A DNA stretch of 64,000 nucleotides. It comes from Marinicella marina (GTDB lineage Bacteria; Pseudomonadota; Gammaproteobacteria; Xanthomonadales; Marinicellaceae). Of the stretch, positions 38,319-46,767 are shown in pieces. The stretch covers positions 1-64,000 of the forward strand of contig NZ_JASJNC010000010.1 of assembly GCF_030065545.1 (NCBI RefSeq), read 5' to 3'. The first letter of the stretch is position 1, and each line of letters begins with the position of its first letter. A program made the position numbers and the translations under genes. The notes under the pieces were generated by a model. It did no database searches, was not told the origin of the DNA, and saw nothing but the letters and a program-made list of their open reading frames with translations.

Positions 38319-39815
38319 ATGAGTAACCACAATTCAGATCAACCTATCAATTTCAGGCTTAAACTCAATGTTCAACGGCCTTTTAATTCGAAAAAAACAA
38401 GTGCAAGCACCATAAGTCAAATTGAATCGGCTCTGGAGTCAGACAGAGGACGCATAATCAATTCACCTTCAGTGCGCCGCTTACAACAAAAAACTCAAGT
38501 ATTTCCTCTGGAACGCAATGCAGCTGTGCGCTCGCGGTTGACCCATTCACTGGAAGTACAACAAAACGGCCGCTACATTGTTAAAACACTGTATAAAAAA
38601 CTCGGTGATCAAGCGGCGCTGTATGGTTTAGAGGGATTGCAGCCGGCGGTTGAATCGTTGGTGGAAATGGCTTGTTTAATGCATGACATTGGTAACCCGC
38701 CATTTGGCCATTTCGGTGAGGCCGCCATTGCGCAATGGTTTGTTGAAAATTTGGATGGGCATTCATCGTTTGACACAGCCAAAGATCAACAACTGGCGCA
38801 AAAGTTGATGGCTGATTTAAAACACTTTGAGGGCAATGCACAGGCCATCAGACTGACATTTTCGTTACAACAAATGAATCTGACCTATGCCCAATCAGCC
38901 AGTATTTTGAAATACACCCGTGCCGCATTCGAACCCAAGCCGAAAAACACTGAAGACTTAAGCTACTTGAAGAAAAAGCCCGGGTTTTATCTGTCTGAGC
39001 AAGCATTTATTGGTGATATGTTGACCGCGCTTAGGATTGAGGATGGGCATCGACATCCTTTCACTTATGTCATGGAAGCGGCAGATGACATTGCTTATTG
39101 TTTGGCTGATTTAGAAGATGCGGTAGAAAAGGGCATTTTGAGCCTGGATGAATTGACCAGGCTTTTAGCCAAAGTGTTTATCCAGCAGGGTGGTGACCCC
39201 ACAAATAAAAATATTTTGTCTTTCATGGGTAACCACAATAGTTTCGATGCGGTGTTGTCGATGGCCAGTGCTGCAGGCCAGAAAGACACCATCAATCACA
39301 ACCACGAATATTTTGTTAAATTAAGGGTCAACCTGATTCATCATTTGGTTGATCATGCGGCCCAGCGTTTTATTGAGCACATTGATGGTGTCTATACTGG
39401 CAACTTGAATCAAGCATTGTTGGAAGATGGCAGTGTCGCTGAAAAAATCGTTAAAACCTTCAAAGAAGTTGGATTTCGGTATGTCTTTAATCACCAGGAA
39501 GTACAGGATTTGGAGTTGCAAGGCCACCGCATCATCACAGGTTTACTGGATATTTATGGTGGTTTGTTGAAGGCGCCGGCTGAGAATTTTCAGGCTTTAG
39601 CCAGTGGTAAAAGCGAGGGCATGAGCTATCAGACTTTGTTGCTCAATCGGATTGATAAAAAAATCATCAAAGCTTATTTAAAAAGCACAGAAGCAATGCC
39701 TGGTGATGCCATGAGGGAATTTTACTACCGCTGTCGATTGCTGCAAGATCACATCAGTGCAATGACTGATCACAGTGCCTTGGACGAATACCAGCTGTTA
39801 ACCGCTGCACGTTAA
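38319..39815 (+). CDS. dgt: Deoxyguanosinetriphosphate triphosphohydrolase (dGTPase)
   Basis: The 498-residue HD-domain enzyme hydrolyses dGTP to deoxyguanosine and tripolyphosphate. Diagnostic parts are SPSVRRLQQKTQVFPLE, RSRLTHSLEVQQNGR, ACLMHDIGNPPFGHFGEAAI (HD metal site) and the later YVMEAADDIAYCLADLEDAV. Length matches E. coli Dgt (505) rather than the shorter dGTPase-like proteins. It has its own terminator. Confidence 0.95.
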   Translation: MSNHNSDQPINFRLKLNVQRPFNSKKTSASTISQIESALESDRGRIINSPSVRRLQQKTQVFPLERNAAVRSRLTHSLEVQQNGRYIVKTLYKKLGDQAALYGLEGLQPAVESLVEMACLMHDIGNPPFGHFGEAAIAQWFVENLDGHSSFDTAKDQQLAQKLMADLKHFEGNAQAIRLTFSLQQMNLTYAQSASILKYTRAAFEPKPKNTEDLSYLKKKPGFYLSEQAFIGDMLTALRIEDGHRHPFTYVMEAADDIAYCLADLEDAVEKGILSLDELTRLLAKVFIQQGGDPTNKNILSFMGNHNSFDAVLSMASAAGQKDTINHNHEYFVKLRVNLIHHLVDHAAQRFIEHIDGVYTGNLNQALLEDGSVAEKIVKTFKEVGFRYVFNHQEVQDLELQGHRIITGLLDIYGGLLKAPAENFQALASGKSEGMSYQTLLLNRIDKKIIKAYLKSTEAMPGDAMREFYYRCRLLQDHISAMTDHSALDEYQLLTAAR

Positions 39816-39831
39816 TAATCATGAAATTGAT

Positions 39832-39864
39832 AAAAAAAGGCCGGATATACCGGCCTTAGTTTTT
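39832..39864. terminator. Terminator after dgt
   Basis: AAGGCCGG / CCGGCCTT (8 bp, loop ATATA) is preceded by an A-run and followed by AGTTTTTA. It lies in the gap between convergent dgt and the secreted nuclease gene and probably serves both. Confidence 0.88.
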
Positions 39865-39878
39865 ATATTACTTAAGTT

Positions 39879-42035
39879 TTATTCAAAACCATCTGCAAAG
39901 ATCAAATCGTTGTCACCAGTGGCACATTGTCCACCAACCACAAAAATACATTCAACCCACTCAGGGTGGTCAATGAACGGATTGCGGTTGAGTTGTTTGG
40001 TGAAAATGAAGTCATTGCGGTTTCTTTCAACATCATCAACTGGATCAGCTTGGTGCCATTCTAATAACACCGACAACAAACCCATGAATGGAGCACCGGT
40101 TTGAATCAACGAAGCATTATCAGTCAACTGCAAATCAACTTCACCTGAAACGTCGCCAGCATAGCGCACGTCCATGTAAAACATGGCCCGGGCAATGTCG
40201 CCTTTGCGGAAGTCCCAAACCTCAAATGAGTTGCCGTCAAACAAATTAACATCATTGGCTCCGCCACCTATGGTATCCATTTGTGGGGTGTTGGGGTTTT
40301 CATGCGCGTCAGTCGTTCGACTGGTACAACCGCTGATGCAGTCATCAAAATACAAATTACCACGGTCACTGTTGTAACCGACATCAGACAGCATCAAGTG
40401 ATGGGTGTCTGTTCGTGCTGCGTTGTCATCGCCCAAAGCACCTGAACTGAAACCGTATGACTGAGGCCAGGTGTGTTCGCGGTTGTATGCTTGTTGACCG
40501 CCACCTTGCCAAGTGTAATTATTGTTTCTGTAAATCATCCACACTTGTCCTGGAACCTGTGGGTCTTCATCAGCGATGGATAAGATGTCCCAAGTGTCTT
40601 CAGCACCTGAAGAATATGGAAACACCACATGGTCATCAATGATGTTATGCAGTGAATCTCTTAAAGTTTGTGCATTGGTGTTATCAGCCGTGGCGTAATA
40701 ATCATCAAAGGTCACACAGTCGGCATTTTCAGCACCTGGTGATGGGGTGAAGGCTTTGAATGAATTGGTGTTCAATTGACCACCTGAACCATTGGTGCAT
40801 CGAATCAATGATTCAGTTGATGCGTTGCCGTTGGCGTTTTCATTGACCTGTGGTTGACCAGGGTTTAATAATGTCAAAAGCTCAGCATCATCGGCTTGGC
40901 CGGTGTCATAAACGATGGCATCCATGAGGTCGGTGGCAGTGATTGGATCACCCACCATGAAGTTCATGGCATCAGAAATATACAGGGCCACAGCATCTGC
41001 ACCTGAGTCCAATTCTTGATTGACCAACAAATAACCATTGGCATCCGTATTCAAACCATCCAAACTGATCACGGCCGATACCTCATCAGTCATGCCATCA
41101 TATAAAACCAGGGTGTAACCGTCCGTATTGGTGTTGGCATTGCCTAATAACTCAATGAAATCATTGCCTTGTGAAAGCGAGTCTATCTCATTGATAACAA
41201 ATTGTGCCACAGGCGGTGTGATGTTGGTTGCCGCGTTGGGAGTAGGGACGTCCTCACCAAATGTGAAGTCAAGGTTTTCAGAGGTTTCATCATGACCAGT
41301 GATGCCGTTGCCGCCGGTTTGAGCCTCCGCACCCTCGGTCAAGTCGATGCGCTGCCAACTTTGTCCACCATTGTGTGAGTTGGTACTGATGACGGCTTGA
41401 TCAGCCACAGAAGTTTCGTTTTCATAAATCGAAACATTGGCATCAACATCTGGGCCATCAATTGCTTGTGCTGATTTATCTACAGCTTCATTTTTATCCC
41501 CCCAAACCACATAGTCCATATCTTGAACCAAATCAGAAACACCATCCCAATAGAACAAGACAGCCACCTCGCCACCACTCAAGCCGCCTTGGTTGTTGAT
41601 GGATTCAAAAGTGGCTTCCAGCATATCGGGGATGGCATCGGCTGAAGCGTCATCTTCATACAATTCATAGGTGGGTTGAACACCGTAAGTACTGTTGAAG
41701 TTGGTTGAACCATTCAGCGCAATGGTTTGGTATTCGCCACCGGCAATGGTGGCACCGTCTGGAAAGCGGGCAAAAAAATCAGCAAACCCGCCACCACCGC
41801 CGCCGCCTTCAACGATTTTGTAATAAAACTGATCATTCGGTGCGAAAGTGGCATCGGTCAAGTATACGTCGGTTAAACTGACCGCAACTTGGCCTGCATT
41901 GTGTATCTCGATGAACTCACCTGCCGTTGGTGTAACGGCCACTTCAGAAATCAAAACATTGGCTAGTTCCGAAGTGCCACCGGCGTTGGCTTGATGGATT
42001 GAAAGCGCCATTATCAGGCAAAATACATACTTCAT
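39879..42035 (-). CDS. Secreted endonuclease I-type nuclease with lamin-tail domain and IFxxGFE tail
   Basis: The 718-residue protein has a signal peptide (YVFCLIMALSIHQANA), then a lamin-tail-like domain at about 25-190 (VLISEVAVTPTAGEFIEIHN). A second LTD-like unit lies near 280-380 (FVINEIDSLSQGNDFIELLG). The C-terminal half is an endonuclease I domain with AYNREHTWPQSYGFSS (His of the beta-beta-alpha metal site) and TDTHHLMLSDVGYNSDRGN. It ends DNDLIFADGFE. It probably degrades extracellular DNA for nutrient or phosphate supply. It is transcribed downstream of the 1300-residue NHL protein but separated from it by a terminator. Confidence 0.9.
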   Translation of the reverse strand: MKYVFCLIMALSIHQANAGGTSELANVLISEVAVTPTAGEFIEIHNAGQVAVSLTDVYLTDATFAPNDQFYYKIVEGGGGGGGFADFFARFPDGATIAGGEYQTIALNGSTNFNSTYGVQPTYELYEDDASADAIPDMLEATFESINNQGGLSGGEVAVLFYWDGVSDLVQDMDYVVWGDKNEAVDKSAQAIDGPDVDANVSIYENETSVADQAVISTNSHNGGQSWQRIDLTEGAEAQTGGNGITGHDETSENLDFTFGEDVPTPNAATNITPPVAQFVINEIDSLSQGNDFIELLGNANTNTDGYTLVLYDGMTDEVSAVISLDGLNTDANGYLLVNQELDSGADAVALYISDAMNFMVGDPITATDLMDAIVYDTGQADDAELLTLLNPGQPQVNENANGNASTESLIRCTNGSGGQLNTNSFKAFTPSPGAENADCVTFDDYYATADNTNAQTLRDSLHNIIDDHVVFPYSSGAEDTWDILSIADEDPQVPGQVWMIYRNNNYTWQGGGQQAYNREHTWPQSYGFSSGALGDDNAARTDTHHLMLSDVGYNSDRGNLYFDDCISGCTSRTTDAHENPNTPQMDTIGGGANDVNLFDGNSFEVWDFRKGDIARAMFYMDVRYAGDVSGEVDLQLTDNASLIQTGAPFMGLLSVLLEWHQADPVDDVERNRNDFIFTKQLNRNPFIDHPEWVECIFVVGGQCATGDNDLIFADGFE

Positions 42036-42134
42036 ACAGTCTCTCTTTTTAATAACTGGCGCGCATTTTACATGTATTTCTCGATTGAATTGTGACGAAA
42101 TGATTATTCTGTTAAGAAATTTATAGTGTGCGCA

Positions 42135-42164
42135 TAAAAAAAGCTGCCAAAGCAGCTTTTTTTA
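42135..42164. terminator. Terminator between the NHL protein and nuclease genes
   Basis: AAAAAAAGCTGC-CAAA-GCAGCTTTTTTT is a perfect 12-13-bp stem including the A/T flanks. It lies 18 bases after the stop of the 1300-residue protein on the minus strand. Confidence 0.93.
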
Positions 42165-42181
42165 TGAATTACCGGAGCGAT

Positions 42182-45100
42182 TTAATCAAATCCATTGATG
42201 AAAATTTCATCATCAAACTTAATCGGTATTTGAATCACTTTTAAATTATTTTTTGAGGCATCTGGTTCATTACTGCTGGCATTAATGACATAACCAGCAT
42301 CGAAAGGATTAAACCGCGGATCAGGTTGCATGGTAACCACAATTTCTACCAGTTCATCTGAGGCCAGATTGCCTATTTGGCAGGTGCTTATTTGATCTTT
42401 TGAGAGACAACTACCTTGTGAAGTGGTGATGCCGAGTAACGTTACATCCTCTGGCAGTTCACCAGAAAACATCACATTGGTCGCACTCAACCCAACGACG
42501 GGTTCAGCAGGCGCTACATTTCTTAATTCAATGGTGACAGAGGTGGTGGCACCAGGTTCAGGATAATCCTCTGGGTCAACCGTCTCTTCTGTCAAGGTTA
42601 AATCGACCATTGGAATCACATTGATTTCAGCTGTTGCGACAGCTGAGTCAGCGGCGTTGTCATCAAATACCTGCAGACTGATGGTTTTGTTTCCTGGTGT
42701 TAGATAAGTGTGGTCAGTAAAGATCTGTCCTACAGCATTGAAGGTGTTGGTCATTAATGGCCCTTCAGGTGGATTCTCAGGATCAGTGACAGTTGTTGTG
42801 GTGCTGCCACTATCGGTATTCCCATCACCCCAGTTAATTTGCAAAAAGTGATTTTGGTTGGCATCAGGGTCGACATACTCTGCAATCAGTGGTAGCGGAT
42901 AGCCCAAACCTGCTTGGATGTCATTGCCAGCCACTTTTCCGGCCAATAGAGGCCATAGTTTTGTCGGCAGTATGCGTGAATTTTCATCAGTGAAACTCAC
43001 CTCAGGCACATCATTCACTTCATTGACTGTTATTGTAACAACAGCTGTCTCTGAATCAAACACACCATCATCAACCTTAAACGTGAATGTATCAGTACCG
43101 CTGTAATTTTCATCAGGGGTATACACTCTGTTCAGACCTGACCCAGTCAGAGAGCCATAAATGGGGGGATCTATTATGCTGTAATTGAGTGTGTCAAGGC
43201 CATTGAAGTCTATACCTAATATACCATCAGGATCAGTGGCTGAGAGGGCAAGATTGAGAGCTGTATCCTCATCTAATGTCCATGCACTGTCAATGGCTTC
43301 TGGAGGCCTGAAATTTCGTGATATATTCAAAGTGGCTGAACCTTGATTGCTGTCGATGAGGCCATCATTAGCGATAAAAGAAAAGGTGTCAACTCCTTGA
43401 AAGTCATTATTTGATGCATAAGTGACTACCACACTGTTTTCTGTGATTTCTTTGAAGGGAGCCGTTTCAAAAACGTGCATCAATTCACGGTCATTATCTA
43501 ACACATAAAATTGGCTGGAGTTGACACTGATATCTAAAGGTCGGCCCATGTCACCAAGAACAAAACAAGATCCATCACAACTGGATGCCGCTTCACCAGC
43601 AAAGTCACCCAGGGGGGTGAAACGTTGAACCCTGGAGTTTTCATAATCAGTAACATAGAGGATGTCGCTGGGGTCCAAGGTCATACCAATTGGTGTATCG
43701 AATTGACCATGGCCGTTGCCATTGGTACAAGCACCAGCAATTTGACCACCGCAGTTGTTACCGTCAGCAATTAAGTCATCACATGGTGTATTGGCGCTGC
43801 AACTGTAGCCAATGCTGCGTTGATTTTCATCATCACAACCTGGTCCACTTTCACAGCGTCCCAACCAGCCAATATGCTCACCAATATTGATGGTTACACC
43901 GTCGTAACTGGTTGGATTGAATTTGTGAATTCTATTGGCGCCAGAGTCAACAATGTATAAGTTTCCAACAGAATCAATCTCAATATAAAAACCTCGACTG
44001 CTGCTGCCAGCAACCGAGGGTTCTCCTGATAAAAAGTTCTCAGCATTTTTTAAGGTGCCCAAAAATGCGGGGACAAACTGACCATCAGCACCATCAAAGA
44101 TATAAACACGGCGTTTATCTGTTGCAAAAATAAGCCCCGTATCACTGTCATAAGTCGCACCAAGTAATCTCGGGTTACCTAAACTGGCAGGAATGCTGTC
44201 AAGTTTCCAGCTGTCTATGCCATTTAAATCCGCGTCTAGTTTATTTAAAAATAAAGCATCTGAATTGGTGCCTGGTGTTACCGCATAAAGGAAACCATCT
44301 GCATCCATGGTGATGCGTTTAACTGATGAGTTGATATCAATTTGATGACTCAGTGAACCATCTTCTGCCCATTTAGAAAGTCTCGGTGAGGTGGTCGGTA
44401 AACCATTGCCACAACGCCAATACCGATCAAGAACATAAGATGTACCAGAATCATCAACGTGAACAAATTCTGATTGATAAACAAAGTTCACTGGTATGTC
44501 TTGGTTGTTATCACAAAACGCCACATCTAATTCAGCGGCAGGGTTGGGTGAATTGTTCAGAATGTCACCTACGGTGCTTCCTGGTCTTACCCGATAATCT
44601 TCAATAAAATAGGGCACCAGAGGGGCCACAAAAAATCCATTCTCTGGTTCATTGATGATGGTGAATTTCAGTGGATCAAATCGGCCTGACAGAAAATCAT
44701 TGTCTGAACCATTGAGGGTCAAGTCGATGGGTTCAGATGTCAAACCACTGGCCGCAATATTTTCAACACTGGGAGCGGTATTGGTGCCCGGTGTTTTGAC
44801 TGTAATCCATTGTGATTTTGATGCGCTGTTGCCTGAACTGTCTGTGGCAGTCCAAACCACCTCTGTTCTGGTATCTGTCTCAAAACCACTGCCAATGGTG
44901 TTACTGATGACAGGGTTAGGGTCGGCGACATCAAAAACCACTGCATTGCCGACATCGAAATCGTCGGTGCTCGCTGCTGTATTGGATTCAATAACACGAC
45001 TGGGTGGTGCCAATATAATTGGTGCACGTGTGTCCTCTACGGTTATGAATTGAGAAACTGTAGCAACTCCTGGATTCCCGCCACCCAATGGTCCAGTGTC

Positions 45101-46084
45101 AAAGACTTGCCAAGTGACTTCTGTGGTACCTAAGGGTAATTTGAATGGCGCATCATTACCGACCAGTATCATTTGGCTGCATGGGTCAGATGCATCAATG
45201 GTTTGACGAAATACGTCTTTATGAACCGACCACAACTCCCCACCAAAACTGTTCGCCTCCAAAGGATCTGGATTGGCGTCTGTGGTGCTTATCTCTGGTG
45301 GATTGATGTCATAAACAGTGAAACTTCTGTTTTGAGTGTGTGCTGCTGAGTCAAAGGGCAGGTTGCTGTCAACTTGCCCGGCAGCTAACAACCCCAATTC
45401 AATGCCCGCATTGATTAAAAATAAACCGCCAATTTCAGCCGCCCTGGCAGCGGTTCTGGGATCTGTTTGCAGTGAAAAAAAAGAATCAAGGTACTTAATC
45501 TCATTGGAAGCAATAAAAATAGCTATAGGTAGCGTAACATCTATCAATGGATCGATTTGGGTATAGGCCCCCCACTGGATGCGGTGATCGCCTGATGGAA
45601 ACACAACAATTTTGTCTGATTCAGTCCATTCATTCAGGTATTCATGCGCAACCCTGACCTCAACTTGTGCATTGGCATGCTCAACCACAGGAGGTTGTTG
45701 GTTACTGAAAGCCCCCCAGTTCTGGCTCAAAGGCGTGATATCAGCGAGACCAAAAAGGTTTTCATAAGTGGATGTTTTCTGCGGCAAACTGAAGTCGTAA
45801 TGACAGCCATCAGGACTGTTGGGGGCGACCGCATTGGGTGTCGGGGCTATGAAATACGCTGGTAAAGTTTTGATCCTCACATCAATTGGAATGGAAGCCA
45901 AGTCAGCCGCAGTACCTATCGGTCCAGGCAAAAAAGAAGTAGGAAGTAGTGCCACATGTGAGGCTGCCCAAGCCTGAAAAGCATTGCGGTATGCCTCGTT
46001 GTCTTCCAATTCACTCATACCAGTACTGGCATGAGTGAGTAAAATTGTTGATATTAAAATTTTCAATTTATGTGCTGTTTTCAT
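42182..46084 (-). CDS. Large secreted NHL / cadherin-like multidomain protein with IFxxGFD tail
   Basis: The 1300-residue protein has a signal peptide (KILISTILLTHASTGMSE). An N-terminal region is followed by two HYR-like Ig domains at about 260-440 (TEVTWQVFDTGPLGG, VVWTATDSSGNSASKSQWIT). An NHL-type beta-propeller spans about 600-870 (GQFDTPIGMTLDPSDILYVT, YENSRVQRFTPLGDF). Cadherin-like tandem-95 units follow at about 900-1030 (YTPDENYSGTDTFTFKVDDG), then a PKD-like unit and a final DUF11-like domain. It ends DDEIFINGFD, close to the tail of two other proteins here. It is probably an extracellular binding protein. It is divergent from the second sigma/kinase pair. Confidence 0.82.
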   Translation of the reverse strand: MKTAHKLKILISTILLTHASTGMSELEDNEAYRNAFQAWAASHVALLPTSFLPGPIGTAADLASIPIDVRIKTLPAYFIAPTPNAVAPNSPDGCHYDFSLPQKTSTYENLFGLADITPLSQNWGAFSNQQPPVVEHANAQVEVRVAHEYLNEWTESDKIVVFPSGDHRIQWGAYTQIDPLIDVTLPIAIFIASNEIKYLDSFFSLQTDPRTAARAAEIGGLFLINAGIELGLLAAGQVDSNLPFDSAAHTQNRSFTVYDINPPEISTTDANPDPLEANSFGGELWSVHKDVFRQTIDASDPCSQMILVGNDAPFKLPLGTTEVTWQVFDTGPLGGGNPGVATVSQFITVEDTRAPIILAPPSRVIESNTAASTDDFDVGNAVVFDVADPNPVISNTIGSGFETDTRTEVVWTATDSSGNSASKSQWITVKTPGTNTAPSVENIAASGLTSEPIDLTLNGSDNDFLSGRFDPLKFTIINEPENGFFVAPLVPYFIEDYRVRPGSTVGDILNNSPNPAAELDVAFCDNNQDIPVNFVYQSEFVHVDDSGTSYVLDRYWRCGNGLPTTSPRLSKWAEDGSLSHQIDINSSVKRITMDADGFLYAVTPGTNSDALFLNKLDADLNGIDSWKLDSIPASLGNPRLLGATYDSDTGLIFATDKRRVYIFDGADGQFVPAFLGTLKNAENFLSGEPSVAGSSSRGFYIEIDSVGNLYIVDSGANRIHKFNPTSYDGVTINIGEHIGWLGRCESGPGCDDENQRSIGYSCSANTPCDDLIADGNNCGGQIAGACTNGNGHGQFDTPIGMTLDPSDILYVTDYENSRVQRFTPLGDFAGEAASSCDGSCFVLGDMGRPLDISVNSSQFYVLDNDRELMHVFETAPFKEITENSVVVTYASNNDFQGVDTFSFIANDGLIDSNQGSATLNISRNFRPPEAIDSAWTLDEDTALNLALSATDPDGILGIDFNGLDTLNYSIIDPPIYGSLTGSGLNRVYTPDENYSGTDTFTFKVDDGVFDSETAVVTITVNEVNDVPEVSFTDENSRILPTKLWPLLAGKVAGNDIQAGLGYPLPLIAEYVDPDANQNHFLQINWGDGNTDSGSTTTTVTDPENPPEGPLMTNTFNAVGQIFTDHTYLTPGNKTISLQVFDDNAADSAVATAEINVIPMVDLTLTEETVDPEDYPEPGATTSVTIELRNVAPAEPVVGLSATNVMFSGELPEDVTLLGITTSQGSCLSKDQISTCQIGNLASDELVEIVVTMQPDPRFNPFDAGYVINASSNEPDASKNNLKVIQIPIKFDDEIFINGFD

Positions 46085-46237
46085 CTTTGTTTCTCCCAGT
46101 TGATGTTGCTCTCTCTGAGCTCAGTTTGGTCACTACCAAAGCCATAAAAAATTACGTGTTAGCTTAATAAGCAAGATTGCATCAAAAACCCCTCATTTTT
46201 TTTGAAAAAAATATAAAGTTCGTGATAACGTAAATAT

Positions 46238-46765
46238 ATGAACAGTGATTTGGGCAATGAAAAAGAGGGTTTGGATGAAGTTATTTATCTGCAATTAAAG
46301 CAGCTGGCGCGAAAGCTGATTGCCAAAGAAAGGACTGACCACACCTTATCAGCAACGGACCTGGTGCATGAAGCGTTTGCAAAGTTACTGCCGAGCCATT
46401 TATCTTTTAATGACCAGAAACATTATTACTACACCTTTGCCAGGCAAATGCGACGGGTATTATTGAATCACGCGACGCATAAAAACACCAAAAAAAACAA
46501 TGCAGATGTCATGGTATGGACAGAGTCTCTGGGTGTTTCCCAACAGTTGGTGGTGGAGTTTGATGTGTTTAATCAAGCGCTTGAATACCTTGAAAAACTG
46601 GAAACCCGCAGTGCCCAGGCCATTGAATTGGTTTACTTTACTGAACTAACTCAAGCGCAAGCCGCAGCCTGTTTGTCAATTTCCTTGGCAACCTTAGAGA
46701 GAGATTTGAAGTTTGGTCGGGTGGTCATTCATAAATATTTAGAGAATGCAGGAAGGTTAGATTAA
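46238..46765 (+). CDS. ECF-like RNA polymerase sigma factor (TIGR02999 type, module 2)
   Basis: The 175-residue sigma factor has the same layout as the one at 29050-29619. Region 2 has TLSATDLVHEAFAKLLPSHL and QKHYYYTFARQMRRVLLNHA. Region 4 has VYFTELTQAQAAACLSISLATLERDLKF. The signature fits the TIGR02999 ECF-like group. No good Shine-Dalgarno is visible before ATG 46238. It is cotranscribed with the kinase 2 bases downstream and divergent from the 1300-residue secreted protein. Confidence 0.92.
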   Translation: MNSDLGNEKEGLDEVIYLQLKQLARKLIAKERTDHTLSATDLVHEAFAKLLPSHLSFNDQKHYYYTFARQMRRVLLNHATHKNTKKNNADVMVWTESLGVSQQLVVEFDVFNQALEYLEKLETRSAQAIELVYFTELTQAQAAACLSISLATLERDLKFGRVVIHKYLENAGRLD

Positions 46766-46767
46766 TT

